From Aureitalea marina (GTDB lineage: Bacteria > Bacteroidota > Bacteroidia > Flavobacteriales > Flavobacteriaceae): a DNA stretch of 64,000 bases. Position numbers and translations under genes: made by a program. Positions 47,438-56,295 of this stretch are shown here, one piece after another. The notes beneath the pieces were generated by a model. That model did no database searches. It saw nothing but the letters and a program-made list of their open reading frames with translations, and was not told the DNA's origin. How positions within the stretch are numbered: position 1 is the stretch's first letter; each line of letters starts with the position of its first letter. The DNA lies in the NCBI RefSeq assembly GCF_002943755.1, contig NZ_MQUB01000001.1, positions 2,831,653-2,895,652 of the forward strand, written 5' to 3'.

Positions 47438-49093
47438 TTACTTCTTCTCAAATTTGACATTGATCACCCGGCCCGAATCCAATTCCATTCCACTCACTTG
47501 CCCGATAGTGCGTTGAAAGCGATAGGTCCCCATTCGTCCTGTATAGATGTCAACATCACTTAACGTACAATTGTGTTCCTCTCCATTCCCTACACGGGCG
47601 ACCAACTGTCCGTCTTTCAATTCGAAGATGTAATTCACCTCCAACTCCGGACTGAAGTACGTTCCTATATAGTCATTTGGATTGACACCGCTGAGGTCTT
47701 TTTCTTCTTTCCGCTTTACTTGAGTAGGCCGATTACCTTGCATCACAGTCAACTCTTGGGCCAGCCCGTCTTTCAGATCCGTAAACGTAAAACTAAGACC
47801 GTCCTGCCCCTTCATTTTAAATCGATTACCAGTTTCCCGATAGAGGTTGTATTCGGATCCGTTCCATTTTTGCTTGGCGTGTAGGGAATCGTTGGAAATA
47901 CTGAAGACCACTTCCACACCAGGCTCTACCTCGTAGGTGCCAACCAACTGGTCCAGTTCCATCTCCGCCTCATCCATGGGCGGGTTTTCTACCTCCGCCA
48001 CAGCTTCGCTCGGAAGGTCTTTGAATTGGTCTTTCAATATAATATCGGCAATCTCTTGTGCCATAGTAGACGGGTTGGCGTCGCCTCGGTTGGCAAATAT
48101 GGCAACAGAGACCTTTTGATCGGGAAAGCGCAGAAGTTCGGCCCGGAATCCCACAAAAGCACCACCGTGACTTATCGTTCTAAGTCCTTTGTATTCTTCC
48201 ATGAACAGACCGCCGCCATATTCGGTATCTTCTCCGTTGCTGAGCTTGCCTGTGGTGGTCATCTCTTTCCAGAAGGCATCATTCAGCAACTTCCGTTCAT
48301 AGTATTCATTGTCCCATTTTAGGATGTCCTCAATACTGGTAAAGATGCCGCCATCTCCTATCATGTCTAAGGTAGTCATACTGATCTGGTAGCCACCATC
48401 CGTTGTTGGGGCATAGCCCGAAGCTCGATTTTTGACGATGGCCTGGTGATCATTGTGAAAGTGGGTAGCGGTCATCCCCAAGGGCTCAAAGATCTCTGCT
48501 TGTGCAAATTGGGCCATATTCTTCCCGGAAACCTTGTTCACCAATTGCCCCAATAGCCAGTAACCGGAGTTGCTATACGTGAATTCGCTTCCCGGCTCAA
48601 AATTCAGATCGGTCTGGTTGACCAGCCACCGCATGATCTCCTGGTCGGTATAGAAATCGTCCTCGCTCATCCCTCTCAAATAGGAGATCTGTAAATAATC
48701 TCGAATTCCACTGGTATGATTCATCAGTTGCCGGATGGTGATCCGGTCTGCATAATCCGGAAATTCAGGAAAGTGTTTACTTAAAGGATCTTCCAGACTA
48801 AGCTTTCCTTGTTGCGCGAGCAACACTACACAGGCGGCAGTGAATTGCTTGGAGGTCGAACCAATTCGAAACACAGATTGGGTGTCATTGGGAATGTCGT
48901 ATTCCATGTTAGCCAGTCCGTATCCCTTACCATAGACCAATTGTCCATCTTTAAAAACGCCCAATGAAGCTCCGGGGGACTGCGGGCTGATCAATGTGGT
49001 AAATACTTCGTCAATGGCTTTTGCTTCAGCAATTTGCCCAGAGCAAGGGATTGAAAGGACAATCAATCCCAAGGCTAGTAGAAGTGTTTTCAT
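47438..49093 (-). CDS. serine hydrolase, class C beta-lactamase-like
   Basis: 551 residues from the ATG at 49093, chosen because it opens into a signal peptide (MKTLLLALGLIVLSIPCSGQ); the frame continues 25 codons upstream. Catalytic motifs: STSK (about 74), YSN in TYSNSGYWLLG (about 168), HGG in TISHGGAFVGF (about 305). The C-terminal third is a beta-rich domain with two related halves. Substrate unknown. GC is nearer that of the 0-27 kb region than of its neighbours. Confidence 0.9.
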   Translation of the reverse strand: MKTLLLALGLIVLSIPCSGQIAEAKAIDEVFTTLISPQSPGASLGVFKDGQLVYGKGYGLANMEYDIPNDTQSVFRIGSTSKQFTAACVVLLAQQGKLSLEDPLSKHFPEFPDYADRITIRQLMNHTSGIRDYLQISYLRGMSEDDFYTDQEIMRWLVNQTDLNFEPGSEFTYSNSGYWLLGQLVNKVSGKNMAQFAQAEIFEPLGMTATHFHNDHQAIVKNRASGYAPTTDGGYQISMTTLDMIGDGGIFTSIEDILKWDNEYYERKLLNDAFWKEMTTTGKLSNGEDTEYGGGLFMEEYKGLRTISHGGAFVGFRAELLRFPDQKVSVAIFANRGDANPSTMAQEIADIILKDQFKDLPSEAVAEVENPPMDEAEMELDQLVGTYEVEPGVEVVFSISNDSLHAKQKWNGSEYNLYRETGNRFKMKGQDGLSFTFTDLKDGLAQELTVMQGNRPTQVKRKEEKDLSGVNPNDYIGTYFSPELEVNYIFELKDGQLVARVGNGEEHNCTLSDVDIYTGRMGTYRFQRTIGQVSGMELDSGRVINVKFEKK

Positions 49094-49220
49094 AGGGTTG
49101 GTGAAAATGGTTAGTTCGCTAGTTAGCATCTCAAAGGTGGTGACAAAAGATAAATTTAGGTAAACCATTTGCCTTTACCAATGAAAACAAGGGTATTGGT
49201 CAAATAAACAAGATGCAGGA

Positions 49221-49523
49221 TTAGGAGAGAAACCTGGTTTTTTCAATGCTTTCAATGAAGATCTGACTGGGCTTTTCGCTTAAGAAACTGGAATAATCTG
49301 TTGCAAACCAGTTCTCAAAATAGAAATGATGGGTGTAGTCTTTACCATCGATAATTTTCTACCCTCTAAGCAGCCCCCTTTTCAGAAATAAAATCTTGTT
49401 CGTTGGTTTATCGGGATGAAATATTAATTGATTCCTACTTACTTCTTTTTCAGTTGCAACCTTAATCAAGAGATCATAACTCTCATCTGAAAATTCTAAG
49501 AGCGACTGAATTATTTCTTTCAT
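49221..49523 (-). pseudogene. truncated Crp/Fnr family regulator with internal stop
   Basis: From the ATG at 49523 the frame reads MKEIIQSLLEFSDESYDLLI, continues NQLIFHPDKPTNKILFLKRG then LLRG, meets TAG at 49359-49361, and goes on in the same frame KIIDGKDYTHHFYFENWFATD to a stop at 49221. This is the cyclic-nucleotide-binding domain of a Bacteroidota Crp/Fnr protein with a stop where an aromatic residue is expected. The DNA-binding half is lost. Confidence 0.7.
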
Positions 49524-49576
49524 TTTTCTTGGAGAAGATTTTGTTTTAATTGATCTCGGCTTTTATGGCTTGCCTC

Positions 49577-49622
49577 CCGACAGCTGTCGGCACTTGCAAG
49601 TGTATTGCGTTTAACTTAAACG
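49577..49622. repeat. three adjacent perfect palindromes
   Basis: CCGACAGCTGTCGG (49577-49590), CACTTGCAAGTG (49591-49602) and CGTTTAA-C-TTAAACG (49608-49622) follow one another with only five bases between the second and third. Confidence 0.6.
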
Positions 49623-50034
49623 TCTTTACAAGTTAAAGATTTATCGCCTTATTCTTATGCGACTTCCTGTAACCCGCAAAATCTTGTATGCGTTGTTACT
49701 GCAAGTATTTGTTACACAGGCTTTGGCCTTTTGGAAACAATCATTCGATTCAGTCTCAAAGGATCATTTTTCCCTCATGATACCTTAATTACCAAACCTG
49801 GTCAGTCTACTTGGGAAAGTGATTGGGAGAGGAATTGTGATGGAGCGCCTAAACAGCCTAGTGTTTGCAGAAAATAAACAGAATTCCACTTATCTAAGCA
49901 GAAGACAGTTTTATCGAAAGATACGTGCTATTGGGCTAATTGTTTTCAAAAAGCCTTGTAGCCTCTTTAACTTCAGTTAAGAACAAATATGGGTTAAATC
50001 TGTTGAAAATCACAATTTCTAAAATTAGTGACCT
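49623..50034. other. intergenic stretch without a recognisable gene
   Basis: No open frame with protein-like character on either strand. It contains the unclear upstream region of the plus-strand sulfatase; no TAnnTTTG element was found close to the start at 50035. Confidence 0.5.
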
Positions 50035-51519
50035 ATGAAATATTTTTATCACAACAAGTTCACTTGCTCCCTAATATCGGTATTATTTACGTTTATAACT
50101 GCAGGTGCAATTGCTCAAAAAGAGAAACCAAATGTTGTTATCATGCTTGCTGACAACATGGGTTATGGTGATTTAGGGGTTTATGGAGGTGGTGAAATAC
50201 GGGGAATGCCAACTCCAAATGTTGATCAAATTGCCAAGGAAGGCTTCCAGTTAACACAGTTTTTTGTAGAGCCAGGGTGTACTCCAAGTCGTGCAGCGCT
50301 AATGACAGGGAGGTATTCCACTAGGTCGGGATTAAATAGCATTATCGTGGCTGGTACTCCAAGTACCCTACAGGATAGTGAATTGACCATGGCTGAGATG
50401 TTTAAATCTAAAGGATATGCCACTGGTATGGTGGGTAAATGGCATTTAGGTCAAGAAACGCAAAGCCTCCCTACCAATCAAGGGTTTGATGAATACCATG
50501 TAGGTATACTCGAAACAACGGATGGCACACTTTACCCAGAGACAATGAGAAGGTCCAGACTTCCTGAGGAGTTTATACAAAACGCACAGCCCTACATATG
50601 GGAGTCTCAAGAAGGAACAAACGAATTAAAAAAGGTGCGGGCTTACGATTTAGAATACCGCAGGCAAATCGAAAAGGACATTGCCGATGCTTCTGTAAAG
50701 TATATAGAAAAACAAGCCAAATCAAAAACACCATTTTTTTTATATGTGGGTTGGTCTCATGTACATTACCCCGGGCTTTCGCATCCGGATTTTGTGGGTA
50801 AATCGAGTTCAGGTCCATACGGTGATATGGTAATGGAACTGGACTACAGGACCGGTCAAGTTATGAATGCTATTAAAGATGCAGGTATTGAAAACAATAC
50901 GATTGTCATATGGCTTTCTGACAATGGACCTGTACAAGCGCAAGGAACAAATGGGGACTTTATGGGTAGTTCTGCTGGGCCTTGGCGAGGTGAAATTGGG
51001 GATGCGCTTGAAGGATCTCTCAGGGTTCCTGGAATAATTAAATGGCCAAATAAAATTAAACCGTCTGTGAGTAATGGCATGGTATCTATTCATGATTTTA
51101 TGCCTTCACTTGCTGCTGTTATTGGTGCAGATATGCCTCAAGATAGAGCTATTGACGGGGTAAATCAAATGGGGTTGTTTATGGGTCAAAATAAATCAGC
51201 TAGGGAAAGTTTAATCACTTTCATTGATGGTGAAGTGGCTGCAGTACGTTGGAAACACTGGAGAATCTACCCCAGACAGTTCACAAACTCTGACGGTACA
51301 CCAAGCCAATATGGGATTGGGGCCTATCGTGTGGACGGTGTGGGTTACCCTGCAATTTATAACATAAAACAAGATCCTCGGGAGCAATGGAATCAAGTGG
51401 GCTTTGTAGCCTGGGTCATTGCTCCATATTTGAAAACCGTGTCTGAATATTATAAAACGCTCCAGCAATATCCGAACCCCAAACCATTGTCTATGACCAG
51501 GTTTGGAAATCGAAATTGA
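50035..51519 (+). CDS. secreted sulfatase, CxPSR type
   Basis: 494 residues, signal peptide ending TAGAIAQ (about 28). The alkaline-phosphatase-fold core has NVVIMLADNMGYGDLG (metal-binding Asp pair), the modification motif GCTPSRAALMTGRYS with Cys82 (formylglycine precursor, CxPSR), GKWHLG, and WLSDNGP (metal-binding Asp-Asn). It hydrolyses a sulfate ester, typical of marine polysaccharide users, and needs a formylglycine-generating or anaerobic maturase encoded elsewhere. First gene of a plus-strand block with outer-membrane proteins; 62 bases to the next gene. Confidence 0.92.
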   Translation: MKYFYHNKFTCSLISVLFTFITAGAIAQKEKPNVVIMLADNMGYGDLGVYGGGEIRGMPTPNVDQIAKEGFQLTQFFVEPGCTPSRAALMTGRYSTRSGLNSIIVAGTPSTLQDSELTMAEMFKSKGYATGMVGKWHLGQETQSLPTNQGFDEYHVGILETTDGTLYPETMRRSRLPEEFIQNAQPYIWESQEGTNELKKVRAYDLEYRRQIEKDIADASVKYIEKQAKSKTPFFLYVGWSHVHYPGLSHPDFVGKSSSGPYGDMVMELDYRTGQVMNAIKDAGIENNTIVIWLSDNGPVQAQGTNGDFMGSSAGPWRGEIGDALEGSLRVPGIIKWPNKIKPSVSNGMVSIHDFMPSLAAVIGADMPQDRAIDGVNQMGLFMGQNKSARESLITFIDGEVAAVRWKHWRIYPRQFTNSDGTPSQYGIGAYRVDGVGYPAIYNIKQDPREQWNQVGFVAWVIAPYLKTVSEYYKTLQQYPNPKPLSMTRFGNRN

Positions 51520-51581
51520 GTTGCACTGTGACAACTAGATCAAACGGGAAATCCTATGATACTTTTTAGACATCATAAGCG

Positions 51582-52631
51582 ATGAATTCTTACAGTATAA
51601 ATACGTGTTTGCTGGCTATAAGATGCCTAGTAATACTTACTGTATTTTTAAATCTTTCCAGTACAGTGGCGCAGCAAGCCTCTGCTTTTCAGGCTGGTCA
51701 TTATTATCCGGGCCTTATCAATACAAGAGACATGGCCCAACCGCCTTCTTCTGGCTTGTTTATTTTGTGGTATAACTTTTATGCTTCCAGTTCGGCATAC
51801 TTTGACCAAAATGGTAACAAATTCGATGGCATTAGTTTAAGCGATCTCAATCCTGTCTTACCTGATATAAATGCATCAACTAAATTAAATGGATTTGGTA
51901 GTGCACCCGTAATTGCTTGGGCCTCTCCTAAAATAAAACTGCTTGGAGATGCCCGCTACATTGTTGGAATAGCTCCTAATTATGTAAGTGCAGATGTGTC
52001 CCTTTTAACAGAGGGGCCAGGAAACGTTTTGGGTGTGCCTTTAAGTAATGAAAGTACGGCAAAAGTTTCAGGGTTTGGGGATTTTATTTTTATTCCTTTT
52101 GGATTGAGTTGGGGCGGTCAAAAAATGGATGTCACAACGGCATATACCATTTATGCCCCAACAGGTAGATACACGACCGGAGCATCGGATAATATAGGTT
52201 TAGGGTATTGGACCCATCAAATGCAGGGCTTCGGATATTACTATCCAATTGAAGATAAATCTAGTACCATCATGTTAGGCCTAACCTATGAGGCCAATTC
52301 AAAAATTAAGGATAGTGATGTGCGTCCTGGATCTCGTTTTACTTTGGAGTATGGTTTAAGTCAATTTTTATCCGAAAAACTGGAAGTGGGTATTGCAGGG
52401 GCTCACAACTGGCAAGTAACCGAAGATACAGGTGAAGATGTGTTTTGGAATACCGCTAATTTTGATCGTAAAAGCTCATTGTTTTTTAATGTAGGATACT
52501 GGCCTATTGCACAGCGATTAAATATAAATTTCAAATATGGTTTTGATTATGGATTGCGCCAGCGGTTTAAGAATAACATGGTTGTGCTAAACCTTCTTTT
52601 TAATCCTAACCTTCTGGTTTCCAAAAATTAA
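51582..52631 (+). CDS. outer-membrane transporter of the MetA-pathway phenol-degradation type
   Basis: 349 residues with a signal sequence ending SSTVAQQ. The mature start AFQAGHYYPGLINTRDMAQPP and the repeated amphipathic strands (FIFIPFGLSWGG, YAPTGRYTTGASDNIGLGYW, FTLEYGLSQFLSEKLEVGIAG) match the Phenol_MetA_deg outer-membrane family. These form beta-barrels thought to admit hydrophobic substrates. It is followed after 47 bases by another outer-membrane gene. Confidence 0.85.
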   Translation: MNSYSINTCLLAIRCLVILTVFLNLSSTVAQQASAFQAGHYYPGLINTRDMAQPPSSGLFILWYNFYASSSAYFDQNGNKFDGISLSDLNPVLPDINASTKLNGFGSAPVIAWASPKIKLLGDARYIVGIAPNYVSADVSLLTEGPGNVLGVPLSNESTAKVSGFGDFIFIPFGLSWGGQKMDVTTAYTIYAPTGRYTTGASDNIGLGYWTHQMQGFGYYYPIEDKSSTIMLGLTYEANSKIKDSDVRPGSRFTLEYGLSQFLSEKLEVGIAGAHNWQVTEDTGEDVFWNTANFDRKSSLFFNVGYWPIAQRLNINFKYGFDYGLRQRFKNNMVVLNLLFNPNLLVSKN

Positions 52632-52678
52632 TGTGATGGGAGGTGCGTGTTGTGATGCTAAAATTATTTGAAACGAAA

Positions 52679-53826
52679 ATGCGGCTAAGTTTACTTCTGC
52701 TAGCCTTCCCATTTATGATCTGTCATGGTCAAAATATTGAAATGATAGATAGTTTAAGCACTTCTATTATTCAAAATGTATACATGGAAAGTCCTGATGA
52801 GGTGAGTTCAGATAGCTCCCAGGCTAAAAAGAAGTCGTCATTAAAGGCATATCCTTATGTGTTTTACACCCCGGAGTCCAAATTAGCTTTTGGAGCTGGT
52901 GGTATTTATATTTTTTACACAGGGCAATCTCAAAACTTAAAACCTTCAAAAATAGGTTTTGGCGGATACTATTCTACCAATAAACAATACAAGATTAGTA
53001 TGAATAATGTCTACTATTTCCTTGAGAATAAGCTGTATTTCGAATTGCCTTTAAGTTATGGCTACTTTATAAATAAATTTTGGGGAATTGGAAATGATGT
53101 TCCGGATAGCGACACTACTAATTACGCCCAGCAAACCTTTTCGGCCACCCTAACAATTCAGGTGCCACCTGAATTATTTTCTGCAGATAGAACAGGTATT
53201 ATTGTGGATTATGATAATACAACTATAAGAGATAGGATGGGGAATCCACAGTTAGAAGATCCTTCAGTAATCGGGGCCAACGGTGGCCAATTGATTGGTC
53301 TAGGAACGGATTTATTATGGGACAAGAGAGACCATCTCTTCTACCCCACAGAAGGTAACTATCAATATTTTAGAGCGATCGTTTACCCCGAGTGGAGTGA
53401 TTTTGTTTTTGCACAGTTTCAGCTAGATGCTCGTGTCTATTATAAAACCAATAAGAGAGGTGTTTTGGCAGGGAATTTTTATTTAGAATCTGTGGTTGGT
53501 GATGCCCGTTTTACAAGTTGCCCTCTATTGGAGGTGTACAGATGCGAGGCTATTTTTATGGCCGCTACAGGGATAATTTCTTTTCAATGATTCAGCTAGA
53601 GCATCGGCAATTCTTTGCCGAGCGATGGGGGTTTGTGGTTTTTGGAACATTAGGGAACGTGGCAGAAGATATTTTAAAGTTTGATTTTTCTAACTTGAAA
53701 TACAGTCTTGGCACAGGGCTTAGATTTAAATTTAATAAGGAGGAGAGTGTTAATCTAAGGGCTGATTTGGGGATTGGTATTGATGGAAGTACTGGGATCT
53801 ATTTTGGTATTGAAGAAGCTTTCTAG
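52679..53826 (+). pseudogene. BamA/surface-antigen-type outer-membrane barrel, frameshifted
   Basis: The frame from the ATG at 52679 (signal MRLSLLLLAFPFMICHGQ) encodes a barrel N-terminal half with AYPYVFYTPESKLAFGAGGIY and GTDLLWDKRDHLFYPTEGNY, a bacterial surface antigen pattern. After VVGDARFTS the frame goes wrong and stops at 53590. The continuation LPSIGGVQMRGYFYGRYRDN is in the next frame and runs to GIYFGIEEAF and a stop at 53826. One missing T near 53518-53519 explains it. The whole would be about 382 residues, single-domain, without POTRA repeats. Confidence 0.85.
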
Positions 53827-53948
53827 AAGGCTGGGAGGTATGGTGTTTAGTGGATAGCTAGGTAATTTTAACTATAAGTAAATGTTAATCAGCTATTTAA
53901 TATATGTGAAGTACATTATACATGATTTAAAACTTAAAAAATGATCAG

Positions 53949-54758
53949 ATGAAAAAGCGAAGTATTTATTTAGTGTTGGCCCTTTGGGTTGTTTGTGCCT
54001 CAAGGCTAATGGCTCAGGCTGATTCTGCTGAAACAGCCTCTAGTGATTTGGCAAACAAAATTCAAAATCCCATAGCCAGTCTCATCAGTATTCCTTTTCA
54101 AAATAACCTAGACTTTAATGTAGGCCCTTTTGACAGAAACCGTAATACATTGAATATTCAACCAGTAGTACCTTTTTCGCTCGGTGAAAAATACAATCTT
54201 ATCACAAGAACAATTATTCCCATTTCATCACTACCTGTTGGTATGGATGATCGTTCTACTGGCATCGGGGATATCAATTTAAGTCTGTTTCTAACCTCAG
54301 CTAAGCCCAAGAAATTAATCACCGGTTATGGTGTAGCCATAGGCATACCTACTGGGAAGACAGGCATAGGCCTAGAAAAGTGGACCGCTGGGCCATCATT
54401 CATTGCGCTCACCCAACAAAATGGCTGGACCATTGGTGCTTTAGTACAAAACACATGGGATTTTGCAGGCTCTGATGATGTAGTGTCTGATGTGAATTTT
54501 TTCTATTCTCAAATATTTGTGGTTAAGAATTTACAAAAGGGATGGTATGTGAATACAGCACCTATCATCACCTCAGATTGGGAGGCGGCAAGCGACAACA
54601 GATGGACAGTACCTTTAGGCGGTGGCTTTGGTAAACTGACCCGTTTAGGTAAACTACCTGTTAATGCTCAGATAGGTTATTACTTCAACGTAATAAGACC
54701 AGATTTTGGCGCCTCATCTCAGTTTCGATTCCAAGTAGTTTTCCTATTTCCGAAATAG
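53949..54758 (+). CDS. outer-membrane transporter-like beta-barrel
   Basis: 269 residues, signal peptide ending SRLMAQ. The mature part (NPIASLISIPFQNNLDFNVG, NTLNIQPVVPFSLGEKYNLI, GIGDINLSLFLTS, GVAIGIPTGK) is the pattern of proteins often annotated as neuromedin U or generic transporter in Bacteroidota, related to the MetA-type barrels. It ends on VVFLFPK with a terminal aromatic strand as expected for an outer-membrane barrel. Third barrel gene in the sulfatase block, 122 bases after the frameshifted one. Confidence 0.85.
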   Translation: MKKRSIYLVLALWVVCASRLMAQADSAETASSDLANKIQNPIASLISIPFQNNLDFNVGPFDRNRNTLNIQPVVPFSLGEKYNLITRTIIPISSLPVGMDDRSTGIGDINLSLFLTSAKPKKLITGYGVAIGIPTGKTGIGLEKWTAGPSFIALTQQNGWTIGALVQNTWDFAGSDDVVSDVNFFYSQIFVVKNLQKGWYVNTAPIITSDWEAASDNRWTVPLGGGFGKLTRLGKLPVNAQIGYYFNVIRPDFGASSQFRFQVVFLFPK

Positions 54759-54915
54759 TATGAGGGTTTTTCATTAATGGTAAATAGTACTTAACTGTAA
54801 TAAAACCAACGGCTTACAGCTATCTATACTCTATGGGGGTTCATTGTCTTACAATTCGATCATTAGGCCTATTTGTGCCCATCTCAAATTAATTGAACCT
54901 TGAGTTTTTTGCTCC

Positions 54916-55037
54916 TTTTACCGAAGCTTTTCTGAGGACCGAACGTTTCGTGTAAAATGAGTTTTCAATGCATTTTTACATGGTGTTTGCAAAAGGTTTT
55001 TCTCAAGTCCTACAGAAAAGCTTTTTACTTCGGTAAA
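54916..55037. repeat. 122-base imperfect palindrome with T-run
   Basis: TTTTACCGAAGCTTTTCTG (54916-54934) is the reverse complement of the sequence at 55013-55037, except for a six- to seven-base insertion in the second arm. An inner pair TGTAAAA/TTTTTACA is nested within. A T8 run follows at about 55042. Together with the flanks it fills the 469-base gap between two plus-strand genes. Terminator, structured RNA or MITE-like remnant are all possible. Confidence 0.5.
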
Positions 55038-55158
55038 CAGATTTTTTTTGAATCTTGTTTTCCAAGAATAGATTATTATCTCTTACTTCCGATTTCATTT
55101 TAATTTATTGTATGTATTTGATGTGAGTATCTCGTGTTTTTTAATCTAGCCAATTTTT

Positions 55159-55166
55159 TATTTTTG
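55159..55166 (+). promoter_or_regulatory. Bacteroidota-type -7 element
   Basis: TATTTTTG matches TAnnTTTG exactly, 61 bases before the ATG at 55228, leaving a leader of about 55 bases. No convincing -33 element. Confidence 0.4.
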
Positions 55167-55227
55167 CAAAATATTTTTTAAACAAACTACTTGTTTTAAC
55201 GTGTGTTAACCTGAAAAACAAACTATT

Positions 55228-55878
55228 ATGAAAAGATTGCTATTATTGGTTTTAGTATTGCCTTCGTTTGTGATGGCTCAAGAAAAAATTGGTAACAAAA
55301 TTTATAAATACGGCGACGTCTACCATTCAATAGTAGGGGCCACGCTTGTTTCCTTTGATGAGGCAAAGGCAAAAACGATGAGTAAAACTCTGGAATACTT
55401 CTCTGATGCTGGAGCAAAAAATATACAATCTTACACTTCTGTTTTCCTTCCAGGCACTGAGGTATCTGAAAATACCTTTATAGGTACTCTTGACAAACGT
55501 AATATCCAAACCTTAATTGTTATTGATATTATTGATGCTTCCCAGGCATCGATGAGCAGAACCACCACCAGTGGATTTGCTTCGGCAAACCAAAAAAGAG
55601 AAAAATCTATCTCTTCAACTGACAATGGATGGTCCTCAAAATCTAAAGGAAAATCTACCTCTTCATCTACCTCTATAAGTACCACAAAAAACGTTGATTT
55701 CGTCACTGAGTTGAATTTGCGGTTAACTATTTTTTCCAAAAATGATGGCTTTAGTGCCCCTGTTGCTGTGGTTGAAGGAAGGGCGACAAATGAAAGTCCA
55801 GATACAACGCCCGATCAAATGGCTAGGCGAATTGTGAGAAGGATGGTCAAAGCTTTAGATAAGCAAAGAGCATTTTAG
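55228..55878 (+). CDS. secreted protein with Ser/Thr-rich segment, unknown function
   Basis: 216 residues, signal peptide MKRLLLLVLVLPSFVMAQ. Residues 110-150 are very rich in Ser and Thr (STDNGWSSKSKGKSTSSSTS), likely a flexible loop or linker. Flanking blocks (NIQTLIVIDIID, VDFVTELNLRLTIFSKNDG, MARRIVRRMVKALD) look like an alpha/beta domain that the Ser/Thr stretch interrupts. No family is recognised. It is a separate unit from the sulfatase block. Confidence 0.75.
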   Translation: MKRLLLLVLVLPSFVMAQEKIGNKIYKYGDVYHSIVGATLVSFDEAKAKTMSKTLEYFSDAGAKNIQSYTSVFLPGTEVSENTFIGTLDKRNIQTLIVIDIIDASQASMSRTTTSGFASANQKREKSISSTDNGWSSKSKGKSTSSSTSISTTKNVDFVTELNLRLTIFSKNDGFSAPVAVVEGRATNESPDTTPDQMARRIVRRMVKALDKQRAF

Positions 55879-56056
55879 CATTTGTGTTAGGTTTTACCAG
55901 TTGCCTAAAAAGGTTTGTGCTCTCCAAATAGGGATACGAATAGCTGTCTTTTAGCAAAATAGTAAAGAGGCTGCTGTCTATTTGAATAAATCCAATTACC
56001 CTACTTCATTGTAGATGCTCGCAGGCGGAGAGATTGTCAAAGAAACTGCAATGAGC

Positions 56057-56100
56057 AGACGGCTTTAATAAGCTTTGCTCAGGGTCGGTTTTAGCCGTCT
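56057..56100. terminator. inverted repeat, possible terminator between convergent units
   Basis: AGACGGCT (56057-56064) and AGCCGTCT (56093-56100) enclose a 28-base loop with partial TTTAA/GGTTTT pairing. It lies 180 bases after the 55228 gene; no strong U-tract. Confidence 0.35.
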
Positions 56101-56125
56101 CTTAGCATAGATCATTGTTCAAATT

Positions 56126-56288
56126 GTTGCTAACGGTCTCGACCATGATTTCGTCGTTACACGGGCGAAGTGAACTGGTGCGAGCAAATCATCCGCAGGA
56201 TTATTCCGATTAGAAATCGACCGTTGTTCTATACTTTATATTTTGGTATGGCACAAAACCACAATGAATTTTAGCCATTGTTGGGCAC
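56126..56288 (-). repeat. attC-like site (163 bases)
   Basis: Minus strand: left box GTGCCCAAC (56280-56288) follows the hydrolase stop by seven bases, then AATGGCTAAAATTC. The inner box ATCATGGTCGAGACCG and right box GTTAGCAAC (56126-56134) are at the other end. The left box is the exact reverse complement of GTTGGGCAC upstream of the same hydrolase gene (57749-57757). Confidence 0.7.
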
Positions 56289-56295
56289 ACTTTTA

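Noticed and set aside
50226-51534. Several minus-strand ORFs opposite the sulfatase
   Set aside because: Shadows of the sulfatase coding frame.
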